From positions 62,001 through 126,000 of the forward strand of contig NZ_JQNK01000007.1 in the NCBI RefSeq assembly GCF_000745215.1: a stretch of DNA of 64,000 bases, given 5' to 3'. Below, piece after piece: positions 18,023 through 26,910 of this stretch (positions within the stretch are counted from its first letter, which is position 1; the number at the start of each line of letters is the position of its first letter). The translations under genes and the position numbers were made by a program. Under the pieces are notes generated by a model that ran no database searches, was not told the DNA's origin, and was given only the letters and a program-made list of their open reading frames with translations. Source of the DNA: Methylosinus sp. PW1 (lineage in GTDB: Bacteria; Pseudomonadota; Alphaproteobacteria; Rhizobiales; Beijerinckiaceae).

Positions 18023-19105
18023 ATGCGAAAAGTCTATAATTTCAGTCCGGGTCCCGCCATGCTGCCCGCCACGGTGCTGGAGCGCGCGCGGGAAGAGCTG
18101 CGCGGCTGGAGATCGAGCGGCGTATCGCCGATGGAGATGAGCCATCGCGGCGCGGATTTCATCGGCATTGCCGAGAAAGCCGAGGCGGGTCTGCGCGCGG
18201 CGCTGGCCGTTCCTACCGATTACAAAATCCTGTTCCTCGCGGGCGGCGCGACCGCGCAATTTGGGGCGGCACCGATGAATCTCCTGCGCGGCAAGACGAA
18301 GCTCGCTTATGTCGAAACCGGCTATTGGTCGCGAAAGGCGATCGAAGAAGCAAAGCTCTTCGCTGATGTCGATGTGGCCGCGAGCTCGCGGGACGGCGGC
18401 TACGCCACGATTCCGCCGCGGACGTCGTGGCGAGTCGATCCCGCGGCGGCCTATCTCCATTATACCGCCAATGAAACCATCGGCGGCGTGGAGTTCCACG
18501 ATACGCCGCAATCGGATGGACTGCCGCTCGTCGCCGACATGTCGTCGAACCTTCTGTCCCGTCCGATCGACGTGACGCGATTCGGGCTGATCTATGCGAG
18601 CGCGCAGAAGAATCTCGGTCTCGCGGGTCTCGCCGTCGTCATCGTGCGCGAGAATCTGATCGGCCGGCCGCTGCCCGGGACACCGTCGATATTCGACTAT
18701 CGCCGGCAAGCGGACGAGGGATCGATGGTCAACACGCCGCCGACCTACGCGTGGTACATGGCTGGCCTGATGCTGGAATGGGTCGCCGAGCAAGGCGGAG
18801 TCGAAGCCATCGAGCGGCGCAACATCCGCAAGGCCTCGAGGCTTTATGCAGCGATTGACGCATCGTCGTTCTATTCCAATTTCATCGATCCGGCGGTCCG
18901 CTCGCGCATGAACGCGCCTTTTCGTCTCGCCGACGCCAGCCTGGACAAGACCTTCCTCGCGGCCGCGGCCGAGGCCGGGCTGGTCTCGCTCGAGGGACAT
19001 CGTTCGGTCGGCGGAATGCGCGCGAGCATCTACAATGCGATGCCCGATGAGGGCGTCGAGACATTGATCACGTTCATGCGCGACTTCGAGAAGCGATGGG
19101 GATAG
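18023..19105 (+). CDS. serC: Phosphoserine aminotransferase
   Basis: PLP transaminase of 360 residues converting 3-phosphohydroxypyruvate to phosphoserine. The family opening is KVYNFSPGPAMLP. Further motifs are LFLAGGATAQFGAAPMNLL, the Schiff-base lysine in YASAQKNLGLAG and NTPPTYAWYM. GGGGGAG precedes the ATG. It lies 54 bp after cysE and 3 bp before serA, so it supplies serine precursor for the downstream sulfur chemistry. No serB is present in the window. Confidence 0.95.
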   Translation: MRKVYNFSPGPAMLPATVLERAREELRGWRSSGVSPMEMSHRGADFIGIAEKAEAGLRAALAVPTDYKILFLAGGATAQFGAAPMNLLRGKTKLAYVETGYWSRKAIEEAKLFADVDVAASSRDGGYATIPPRTSWRVDPAAAYLHYTANETIGGVEFHDTPQSDGLPLVADMSSNLLSRPIDVTRFGLIYASAQKNLGLAGLAVVIVRENLIGRPLPGTPSIFDYRRQADEGSMVNTPPTYAWYMAGLMLEWVAEQGGVEAIERRNIRKASRLYAAIDASSFYSNFIDPAVRSRMNAPFRLADASLDKTFLAAAAEAGLVSLEGHRSVGGMRASIYNAMPDEGVETLITFMRDFEKRWG

Positions 19106-19108
19106 CCC

Positions 19109-20293
19109 ATGTTCCACATATTGGCTCATGACGGCGTCGACGCTGACGTTCTTCCGTGGTTGCCACAGGGAAAATGCCGGCTCGAACGGGAAAGCGCGCG
19201 GCCCGACGTCATTCTCTTACGCTCCTCCGATCTGCGCGGCGTATCGATTCCGAAATCCGTGCTCGCGATCGGTCGGGCGGGGAGCGGCGTGAACAATATT
19301 CCCGTCGAGGAGTGCTCGCGGCGCGGCATTCCGGTATTCAACGCGCCGGGCGCCAATGCGAACGCCGTCAAGGAGCTGACCATAGCCGCCATTCTGCTCG
19401 CCTCGCGCAATATCGTCGCCGCCTGGGATTTCGCCCGCAATCTCGAAGGCGACGATGCGAGAGTTTCAAAGCAGGTGGAGAGCGGAAAAGCCCAATTCGA
19501 TGGCTTCGAGCTGACAGGCAAGAAGCTGGGCGTTCTCGGACTGGGAGCCGTCGGCGGCCGGGTCGCCAACGCCGCCATCGCTCTCGGGATGCGCGTTTAT
19601 GGCTTCGATCCGTCGATAGGCGTGGAGCGCGCGTGGAAGCTGTCCCCCGAGGTGATCGGCGTCTCGAGCATCGATGATCTTCTGACGAGAGCGGATATCG
19701 TCACGCTCCATATCCCACTGGACGAGCACAACGCCCATTTCATCGACGCATCGCGTCTCGCGCTGATGAGCCGTGGTGCAATTCTCATCAACTTTTCCAG
19801 GGCCGGCGTCATAGACGAGGCCGCGCTGTCAGCAGCGCTCGACTCGGGCGCTTTGCGCGCTTATGTCACCGATTTTCCGACGCGCGCCATTCTCGATCGG
19901 CCGCGAGCGATCGCCCTGCCCCATCTCGGCGCCGCCACGGCCGAGGCGGAGGCGAATTGCGCGGCGTCCGTCGCCGATTCCGTTGTCGACTTTCTCGAAA
20001 ACGGCGAGATACGCAATTCGGTCAATTTTCCGCGCGTCATTCTGCCGCGCGCGGGTCGCGCGCGTCTGGCGATCGCCAATAAAAACATTCCCGGCGTGGT
20101 GAGCCGGATTTCCTCCGCTCTCGCCGCGGCGAATCTCAACATCGAAAATCTGCTGAACAAGTCGCGCGACGAATATGCCTTTACGCTCGTCGATCTCGAT
20201 GCGGAGCCGCCGATCGAGACGTTGGACGGCATCAGACGATTGGAGGGGATTCTGTCCGTCCGCGCCGTTCCGAAGTCGGCTGGCGCAGACTGA
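19109..20293 (+). CDS. serA: D-3-phosphoglycerate dehydrogenase with C-terminal ACT domain
   Basis: First enzyme of serine synthesis, 394 residues. The NAD fold has GLGAVGGRVA, the catalytic arginine lies in NFSRAGVIDE and the catalytic histidine in LPHLGAATAE. The final 75 residues (LAIANKNIPGVVSRISSAL and on) form an ACT domain, the usual site of serine feedback inhibition. The start is 3 bp after serC. Short SerA forms like this lack the extra intervening domain of longer homologues. Confidence 0.94.
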   Translation: MFHILAHDGVDADVLPWLPQGKCRLERESARPDVILLRSSDLRGVSIPKSVLAIGRAGSGVNNIPVEECSRRGIPVFNAPGANANAVKELTIAAILLASRNIVAAWDFARNLEGDDARVSKQVESGKAQFDGFELTGKKLGVLGLGAVGGRVANAAIALGMRVYGFDPSIGVERAWKLSPEVIGVSSIDDLLTRADIVTLHIPLDEHNAHFIDASRLALMSRGAILINFSRAGVIDEAALSAALDSGALRAYVTDFPTRAILDRPRAIALPHLGAATAEAEANCAASVADSVVDFLENGEIRNSVNFPRVILPRAGRARLAIANKNIPGVVSRISSALAAANLNIENLLNKSRDEYAFTLVDLDAEPPIETLDGIRRLEGILSVRAVPKSAGAD

Positions 20294-20434
20294 AACGAGG
20301 CCGACCGACCCGGCGTCGCTGTCGGCTCGGCTCCTTGCTGAAGCCGTTGCCTTTCCTCGATTGCGATCTAGTTGGACGACGGAGATGCGAAAGGTCGAGC
20401 CGCTGTCATTCGCATCGTATCAAGGGCGCATCTC

Positions 20435-21382
20435 ATGAGCGACGAACACGAAATCCGGCGAACTCTGAGCGAAGCCGCCGCGCGCCAACTCGCCAATGCT
20501 ACCAAGACACGCGCGCAATGGTCGGGAATCACGCCCCGCTGGCTGGTCTCCTTGCTGCCATGGACGCCGGTCGAGGCGGGCATCTATCGCTTGAACCGTG
20601 TCAAGGAGGCGATCGCCTTGACCGACGCCGACGTCGAGTGCAGCCCACGTCGCGATACGGACGAGGATCTGCCAGAAACCTATATCCCCTATGAGGAGAC
20701 GCCGCGCGAATATTCGATGAATGCGGTGACGACCGTGCTCGACGTGCAGACTCGCGTCTCCGACCTTTACAACCACCCCTACGATCAGATTCAAGAGCAG
20801 GTGCGGCTCCTCACCGAAAAGGTGAAGGAGAAGCAGGAGAGCGAGCTCATCAACAATTCCGAATACGGATTCCTCGCCAACGCGCATCCATCGATGAAGA
20901 TCAAAACAAGGATCGGCGCGCCGACTCCCGACGATCTCGACGAGCTGATCACGAAGGTGTGGAAGGAACCGGCCTTCTTCCTCGCTCATCCGCGCGCGAT
21001 CGCGGCCTTCGGCCGCGAGGCGACGCGGCGCGGCGTGCCGCCGGCGACGGTGACTCTGTTCGGCTCGCCCTTCGTCACCTGGCGCGGCATCCCTCTGGTG
21101 CCGAGCGACAAGCTCTACGTCGACGCAACCGGCAAGACCAGGATTCTGCTGCTGCGCACAGGCGAAAAGAAACAGGGCGTCATCGGCCTGTTCCAACCCG
21201 GCATTCCGGGCGAGGTGGCGCCGAGCCTGTCGGTGCGATTCATGGGGATCAACCGCAAGGCCATCGCGTCCTATCTGATCTCGCTCTACTGCTCGGCGGC
21301 GGTGCTCACCCATGACGCGCTCGGCGTGCTCGAAGACGTCGAGGTCGCAAAATATCACGAATATCCGTTTACTTACGTCTGA
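20435..21382 (+). CDS. Family 2A encapsulin shell protein (SrpI-like)
   Basis: Shell protein of 315 residues with the HK97 phage-capsid fold that should self-assemble into a nanocompartment. Recognisable family segments are ITPRWLVSLLPWTPVEAGIY near residue 30, PETYIPYEETPREYSMNAVT (E-loop region), NSEYGFLANAHPSMKIKTR, FFLAHPRAIAAFGREATRRG and the C-terminal YHEYPFTYV. The frame is open from 20372, but the ATG at 20435 has AAGGG at 8-nt spacing and matches the family start. The gene lies 12 bp upstream of a cysteine desulfurase with a long disordered N-terminus, the known cargo of this family (SrpI system of Synechococcus elongatus). No cyclic-nucleotide-binding insertion is seen, which separates it from family 2B. 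Confidence 0.92.
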   Translation: MSDEHEIRRTLSEAAARQLANATKTRAQWSGITPRWLVSLLPWTPVEAGIYRLNRVKEAIALTDADVECSPRRDTDEDLPETYIPYEETPREYSMNAVTTVLDVQTRVSDLYNHPYDQIQEQVRLLTEKVKEKQESELINNSEYGFLANAHPSMKIKTRIGAPTPDDLDELITKVWKEPAFFLAHPRAIAAFGREATRRGVPPATVTLFGSPFVTWRGIPLVPSDKLYVDATGKTRILLLRTGEKKQGVIGLFQPGIPGEVAPSLSVRFMGINRKAIASYLISLYCSAAVLTHDALGVLEDVEVAKYHEYPFTYV

Positions 21383-21394
21383 CCGGTCCCTGCG

Positions 21395-23572
21395 ATGACG
21401 CCGAATGCGACGCCCCGAGACCCTTTCGATGCGGACTCGCCCGGCGGCGTGGCTGATTTCTTGCCAGATGCGAACGTCATCGCGCAAATGGCCAACGCGT
21501 TCTTTCACGGAGGACCGATCAGCGAGAGGTACGCGGATCGCTCGTCGGGGATCCCCGTGGCGCCTCCAGATCCCACGAATGCGCCGGCGCCTTCGATAGT
21601 GACGACGGTTGCGCCAATCGTCCCGGCGCGTCCGCCCTATGGCCCACCCGACTTGCCGCCTACCACCATTCCATCGGTCGTTCCGACCCCGAACATTGCG
21701 ATTGCTCCTGCCCCTGTCGGCTTCGGTCCTTCGGCGATTTTTCCTGGTCTCCCCGACGCGCCGCGGCCGGGCGCGTCGGTCGGCGCTTTCGAACCCGTTT
21801 CCTTCGGCGTTCCACAATTTTCCGCCGACATCGTCGAACGCGTCCCGCCGACTCACGCCACGACGCCATCGATCGGGATAATCCCTGGGGAGATTCCGGG
21901 CGAGCGGATGACGTCGCCAAATTTTCCTGTCGAACATTCAGCGCCGGCGACGATCAATGCGCCGTCATTGCACCCGAATTCGGCCGCCTCAGTCGATTCG
22001 AAGAACCCAGCGTCGGCTCCTTTCGGATCGTCGGGCACTTCGCTCGCGGATGTCCCCGTGACCTACGCGCAAGCGTCCTATCCGCACCGTCTATACGACA
22101 CCGCGTCAACGGCGACGCCGGACATGCAAGCGCAAGCCCCTTACGAATTGACCGCGGTCATTCCGGGCTCTGGCCCCGCTGGCCCGACCGCCGCCGACGC
22201 CTATTACTTTCTCGAGCGCGCCGGCGGCCCGGCCACTGGCGACGACGCTCTCTGGGCCACGCCGGAGATCTCGGCAGAGAAGGGCGAGCAGCCGACATTT
22301 CAACCACGCCTTTCACCCTATAGCGCCCCTGCGGCCCAACCTTTCGATCCAGACGCGATCAAGCGCGACTTTCCGATTCTTCAGCAACAGGTGCATGGCA
22401 GGCCGCTGGTCTGGCTGGACAATGCCGCGACGACGCAAAAGCCTCGCCCCGTCATCGACCGGCTCGCGCATTTCTATGAATATGAGAACTCCAATATTCA
22501 TCGCGGCGCGCATACGCTCGCGGCTCGCGCGACCGACGCCTACGAAGGCGCGCGTGAAAAGGTGCGGCGCTTTCTGAATGCGCCGTCGGTCGAAGATGTG
22601 ATCTTCGTTCGCGGCGCCACAGAGGCGATCAATCTCGTCGCGCAATCCTGGGGGCGGCGCAATGTACGAGAAGGTGATGAAATCGTCATCACATGGCTCG
22701 AGCATCATGCCAATATTGTGCCCTGGCAGCAGCTCTGCGCCGAGAAAGGCGCAAAGCTGCGTGTCGCGCCGGTCGACGATCGGGGGCAGATCGTCCTCGA
22801 GCAATATGAAAGGCTGCTCGGCCCGCGCACGCGAATCGTTGCTATCTCGCAGGTCTCGAACGCACTCGGAACAATCACTCCCGCACGCGAGATGACGGCG
22901 ATGGCTCATCGGCATGGCGCGCGAGCGCTCGTCGATGGCGCGCAAGCCGTGCCACATATGGCAGTCGACGTGCAGGAGATCGACTGCGACTTCTATGTCT
23001 TCTCCGGCCACAAGGTGTTCGCTCCGACAGGGATCGGGGTCCTCTATGGAAAGCGGGACGTTCTCGAACACATGCCGCCCTGGCAGGGCGGCGGAAATAT
23101 GATCGCCGACGTGACCTTCGAGAGAACGATCTACCAAGGACCGCCCGAACGCTTCGAAGCCGGCACCGGCTCGATAGCCGACGCAGTCGGCCTCGGCGCC
23201 GCGATCGATTACATCGAAGAGATCGGCTTGGCGCTCATCGAACGCTACGAGCACGAACTTCTGACATACGCCACAGAACAATTGAGCACGATTCCCGGAC
23301 TGACCTTCATCGGAACGGCCGCGGAGAAGGCCAGCGTCTTGTCCTTCGTGCTAGACGGATATCGCGTCGAAGATGTCGGAAAGGCTCTCGATCGCGATGG
23401 CGTCGCGGTGCGCGCCGGACATCACTGCGCGCAACCGATTTTGCGTCGATTTGGCCTCGAGGCGACGGTGCGGCCGTCGCTCGCTTTCTATAACACGCGC
23501 GCAGACGTCGACGCACTGGTCGCTTCCTTGCTGCGATTGCAAGCTTCTCGACCCGACCTGGCGGCCGGATAG
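21395..23572 (+). CDS. Encapsulin cargo cysteine desulfurase (SufS-type) with disordered N-terminal loading domain
   Basis: 725 residues in two parts. Residues 1-310 are Pro/Ala/Ser-rich and apparently disordered, with a short hydrophobic patch near the start (VIAQMANAFFHGG, about 28-40) and a second near 265-275 (ADAYYFLERAGG). Residues 316-720 are a complete type II cysteine desulfurase: VWLDNAATTQKP, the PLP lysine Lys540 (FSGHKVFAPTG) and the catalytic Cys678 (RAGHHCAQP). The enzyme converts cysteine to alanine and an enzyme-bound persulfide. In family 2A encapsulins the N-terminal extension directs the enzyme into the shell. It is 12 bp downstream of the shell gene; no Suf scaffold gene is adjacent. 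Confidence 0.93.
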   Translation: MTPNATPRDPFDADSPGGVADFLPDANVIAQMANAFFHGGPISERYADRSSGIPVAPPDPTNAPAPSIVTTVAPIVPARPPYGPPDLPPTTIPSVVPTPNIAIAPAPVGFGPSAIFPGLPDAPRPGASVGAFEPVSFGVPQFSADIVERVPPTHATTPSIGIIPGEIPGERMTSPNFPVEHSAPATINAPSLHPNSAASVDSKNPASAPFGSSGTSLADVPVTYAQASYPHRLYDTASTATPDMQAQAPYELTAVIPGSGPAGPTAADAYYFLERAGGPATGDDALWATPEISAEKGEQPTFQPRLSPYSAPAAQPFDPDAIKRDFPILQQQVHGRPLVWLDNAATTQKPRPVIDRLAHFYEYENSNIHRGAHTLAARATDAYEGAREKVRRFLNAPSVEDVIFVRGATEAINLVAQSWGRRNVREGDEIVITWLEHHANIVPWQQLCAEKGAKLRVAPVDDRGQIVLEQYERLLGPRTRIVAISQVSNALGTITPAREMTAMAHRHGARALVDGAQAVPHMAVDVQEIDCDFYVFSGHKVFAPTGIGVLYGKRDVLEHMPPWQGGGNMIADVTFERTIYQGPPERFEAGTGSIADAVGLGAAIDYIEEIGLALIERYEHELLTYATEQLSTIPGLTFIGTAAEKASVLSFVLDGYRVEDVGKALDRDGVAVRAGHHCAQPILRRFGLEATVRPSLAFYNTRADVDALVASLLRLQASRPDLAAG

Positions 23573-23662
23573 GATGCACGAAATCCGATCGTCGGGAGCG
23601 CCGGCTCATGGCCGCGCCCCTCCGGAAAGCTGCCGAAGCCGGATAGAAGGCAATCAATTCGG

Positions 23663-24451
23663 CTATGATTTTTGTGCAACAAAAAACAGGCGCGGATAGC
23701 GCAGCAGAACTTTTCCATCCGGCTGACTCGAATAGGCGGCAGCGAGTTCGGCTTCATAGCGCGCCAAGAAGAGCGAGCGTTCGCTCATGCTCAAGGGTTC
23801 GAGGAACGGCCGCAGAGCGGAGCCTTCGAACCATTCGACTATGCCTTTTGCGCCTTCGAGCGGGTGAACGTAAGTGGTTTGCCAAATTTCGAATGTGGAG
23901 GAATGTGGGACGAGCAGCCGATAATATTCCTCCGGTGGGCTGATCACGGGTCGGGTCTTGGCAATGGGAACGAGGCGGTTCCCCCAGGGATCATCAGCCG
24001 CGATCATCCGCATCAAAGCATGCGACATCTCTTGAGTGGTATTCGGCATCTGCACCGCGAGCCAACCGCCCGGCCGCAGGAAGGAAAGCAACCTGGCGAT
24101 TACTTTGTCATGATCGTAGACGAATTGTAGCGCGGCGTTGGAGAAAATAAGATCCACTAACTTTGCGGGGCGCCAGGTAGCGATATCTTGTATTTGGAAT
24201 TGAGCTGAGGGGATGTTCCGCTTGCGTGCGACAATGAGCATGTCCTCGGATGTATCGACGCCGACGAGAGCCGCTCGCGGAAATCGAGCGGCGAGGAGTT
24301 CAGTGCTGTTCCCCGGCCCGCACCCAAGATCAAAAATCCTGAGCGGATCGAAATCCGGTATCCGAGTGAGAAGGTCCCGCGCCGCCCACGTACGCTCCTT
24401 CTCATATTTCAGGTAGAGAGCAGAGTCCCAGTCGTTCACGTTCCGGCTCAA
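23663..24451 (-). CDS. tam: Trans-aconitate 2-methyltransferase
   Basis: SAM-dependent methyltransferase of 262 residues that esterifies trans-aconitate, an inhibitor of aconitase. Motif I is IFDLGCGPGNSTELL, followed by GVDTSEDML and ALQFVYDH, with a PGGWLAVQMPN strand and the Tam-type C-terminal WFEGSALRPFLEPL. It is convergent with the desulfurase gene, 90 bp apart, and has no evident functional link to it. Confidence 0.9.
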   Translation of the reverse strand: MSRNVNDWDSALYLKYEKERTWAARDLLTRIPDFDPLRIFDLGCGPGNSTELLAARFPRAALVGVDTSEDMLIVARKRNIPSAQFQIQDIATWRPAKLVDLIFSNAALQFVYDHDKVIARLLSFLRPGGWLAVQMPNTTQEMSHALMRMIAADDPWGNRLVPIAKTRPVISPPEEYYRLLVPHSSTFEIWQTTYVHPLEGAKGIVEWFEGSALRPFLEPLSMSERSLFLARYEAELAAAYSSQPDGKVLLRYPRLFFVAQKS

Positions 24452-24769
24452 CCTTCTCTGCTGCGAGCGCCAATACGGATTCTAAGCAATGTTCGGCATG
24501 AGTAAAGGGCTCTCGTGCAATTGGTCATCGATGCTCGGACGTTCGCATCTGCGCGTCCGCCGCGGGCATAGGCGCTGGCATCGGAGGCGCGATCGTCGCA
24601 GGAGCGAAGTCGGCGCGTCTCGCGTGTCGCGCTAACTCGACATCAACGGCTCCGCCGAGAGCGTTCTTCGCCACCGATCCCCTTTCACTTCCTTCGACGC
24701 CGATGTTTCGTCTTTCGGCGAGGTGACAGTTAAGCCGAACCAGGATCTCATACGCTGGAATTCCGTCTG

Positions 24770-24840
24770 CGTGCGCACGTCCATTCCGGCGTCATGAAGC
24801 ACCAGGCCTTCGAGCTGCACGAATTCGCCCGCGCGCCAAA
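24770..24840 (-). pseudogene. Shard of a DUF1612/RHE_PE00001-family gene
   Basis: Minus strand encodes WRAGEFVQLEGLVLHDAG and a few residues more, nearly the same as part of the larger fragment at 38415-38656. It is fused in frame to the end of an IS256 transposase remnant at about 24840 (QRGRY joined to IWRAGEF). Only about 70 bp is recognisable. It marks an old recombination point. Confidence 0.5.
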
Positions 24841-25262
24841 TGTAGCGACCGCGCTGCACGGCCCATTCATCGTTCGTCGCGCCGACCAGCCGGGTGATGG
24901 CGTCCTCATCGGGAGGATGCCGACGACCTCGGTGCGGCGTTTGATTTCGTCGTTCCCCCCTCGAGACCATTCGTCGAAAAGGTCTTCTGTCAATGGTCCT
25001 TGGGAAAGGTCATATAGGCGAGCAGGTCCTGTTCCGCCTCGTCCATGAGAACGGCGAGCTTGGGCAATTGTGGGCTGGAGCTGATCAGCAACCTTGCGCC
25101 AAAGCGCTTTGCGCCAAAGCCGTGGCGATGAAGGCGGAAACGACCCGGCGGCCGCTCTTGCCGGCATGGGCGAGCGCGTTGCGCATGAAGTGCACGCGGC
25201 AACGCTGCCAGCCGGCGTGCATCACCCTGGCGACAGCGGCTTTTATTCCCTCGTGGGAGTTG
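24841..25262 (-). pseudogene. Degraded IS256-family (mutator) transposase, C-terminal part
   Basis: Minus-strand frames contain pieces typical of IS256 transposases: NSHEGIKAAVARVMHAGWQR and CRVHFMRNALAHAGK, LAVLMDEAEQDLLAYMTFP, NDEIKRRTEVVGI, and DEDAITRLVGATNDEWAVQR. They lie in different frames, so several frameshifts are present, and the N-terminal half is missing. Not functional. Confidence 0.75.
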
Positions 25263-25280
25263 TCGCGTTGCCTTTAATTG

Positions 25281-25347
25281 CGCGCTGCAGGCAGAACTGC
25301 GCCCGAAATCTGGACCGCGGCGCTGGCTCCCTGACCCTCATGAATTG
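25281..25347. repeat. Interspersed repeat, copy C (partial)
   Basis: Contains AACTGCGCCCGAAATCTGGA, then GCGGCGCTGGCTCCCTGA and CCTCATGAA. It is similar to the longer copies at 38261-38367 and 45541-45650, in the same orientation, and adjoins the IS256 remnant. It is probably the end of an IS or a fragment of a common mobile sequence. Confidence 0.55.
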
Positions 25348-25402
25348 CCAGCCCCCTTCGTGCGGCCATCCGCAAAATTTGCACCACAACCCTCGAACTC
25401 CC

Positions 25403-26908
25403 TTATTGTCCGTCACAAGCGCGCGTCGGCCCGGGGCCGACGAGCTGCGACTCCTGATGGCCCGAGCTGGGGAAGGGAGCAGCGGACGGTATCGCTGCGG
25501 AGCCCGCTGGCGTAGCGATTGTCCCGCCGCCGAATTTCAGGAAACAGAAATTCTCGAATGGGACCGGCAGCGGAAACCCGGGCTTACCGAAACTCGTCAA
25601 CTCGGGGTAGATATATTCGCTGACCGGCGCCGTATATTTGCCGGAGGTGAGTCCAGTGCCGGGAACCTTGGCGTTGGCGCTGCCAACGATGCGCGCGACC
25701 ACGTCGCGGCGCACGGCGCGGGCGTCGTCCTTCGCCGGCCAGGTCTTACGGAAGCGGCCGAGAGGAATGCTTTCGGTCGCCATGCCATCCGGTCCGGTGA
25801 AGGATGCGCCGACGTCGTTCCGGCCGGCGTCGACGAGTCGTATCTCGACATTGCGGCCTGGATCGGTGCTGAAGCCGACGACGCGAAATCGCGTCGTCTC
25901 CTCCTGTGGGAGGCCGTTTCCGCCCGCGTCGGCGAAAGCCTCGCCTTTCGTGCCCTGTCGCGCCTCCTCGACGAAGAGATAGGCCGGCTCCTCGCCGCGC
26001 GAGGTGTAGACGCCGAACGCGGCCTCGAGCCCATGCGCCGCGACGACGAATCCACCCGCCGGATCGGCCTGCAGCATTCCGGCATAAATCACATAGTCGC
26101 CCTTCTGCAACGGGATCGGCAATCTCGCGTCGCACAGATGGGCCGGCGCGTCGACCGTAGCGCTCGGCTTGCCGGCCTCCGCGCAGGTGAATCGGAAGCG
26201 GCCGCCATTGGCCGGCCGATTGCTCGCGGGACATTTGGGGTCCACGGCGGCGCGCGGCACGCAGACAGGGAATCCGGTCATCGCATGGACGGGCGAATTG
26301 TCCGGGTCCAGAGCAAAGCGGAGGTCGAGCGGCAATGCCGCCTTGGCGCCTTCGCCATTGGCGAGTCCGTAAATGCCGGTCGGATCGTTGAGCCGCACGC
26401 GCGCGCCGGTCGAGCCGCCTTCAGCTCCGATGCGCAGCTCGCCGGTCGTAATGTCGATCGCCTGGATGAAGCCCGCGCCCTTGTGCAGAGCGCCTTGCGA
26501 AATGCGCAACACGCCGGCGATATATTTCCCGCTGACGATATTGCCGATCGCCTCGGCCTCGAAAGGCACGCGCGGCGGCGGCGCGTCCTTCAGCGCGAGA
26601 CCGGCGCCATTGGGCTTGGCGCTCGGCGCCAGCGTCGGGCCGCGAAACAAGTCCCAAGCTGTCAGATATTGGCCCGGCATGGTGATCAACAATCCCTTCG
26701 GCAGCGTGACCTCGACGCCGCGTAGGACGAGCGTCGCGCCGCTGAAGCGATCGGAGAAATCGTCGAGCCGCAATTCTTCTATTTGGCCGATCATGTCGAA
26801 AGACGGCGAAGGCGTCTGTGCCCTCGCGTCCGGCACGCAGATCGCGCAGATCGCGGCGAGGAGGCGACCGGGCGAGCGGCGCGATGAAATCGTCTTCGAA
26901 GCAACCAC
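25403..26908 (-). CDS. Secreted protein of unknown function, last gene of the multicopper oxidase operon
   Basis: About 501 residues with an N-terminal signal peptide (LLAAICAICVPDARAQ). The body is beta-rich, with cysteine-containing stretches such as GFPVCVPRAAVDPKCPASNR and FTCAEAGKPSATVDAPAHLC. I do not recognise the family. A TTG at 26914 overlaps the upstream stop, but GGAGG lies 6 nt before the GTG at 26908, so I chose that. It is the fifth gene of the copper-oxidase operon and probably works in the periplasm or outside the cell with it (inference). Confidence 0.75.
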   Translation of the reverse strand: MVASKTISSRRSPGRLLAAICAICVPDARAQTPSPSFDMIGQIEELRLDDFSDRFSGATLVLRGVEVTLPKGLLITMPGQYLTAWDLFRGPTLAPSAKPNGAGLALKDAPPPRVPFEAEAIGNIVSGKYIAGVLRISQGALHKGAGFIQAIDITTGELRIGAEGGSTGARVRLNDPTGIYGLANGEGAKAALPLDLRFALDPDNSPVHAMTGFPVCVPRAAVDPKCPASNRPANGGRFRFTCAEAGKPSATVDAPAHLCDARLPIPLQKGDYVIYAGMLQADPAGGFVVAAHGLEAAFGVYTSRGEEPAYLFVEEARQGTKGEAFADAGGNGLPQEETTRFRVVGFSTDPGRNVEIRLVDAGRNDVGASFTGPDGMATESIPLGRFRKTWPAKDDARAVRRDVVARIVGSANAKVPGTGLTSGKYTAPVSEYIYPELTSFGKPGFPLPVPFENFCFLKFGGGTIATPAGSAAIPSAAPFPSSGHQESQLVGPGPTRACDGQ

Positions 26909-26910
26909 GA

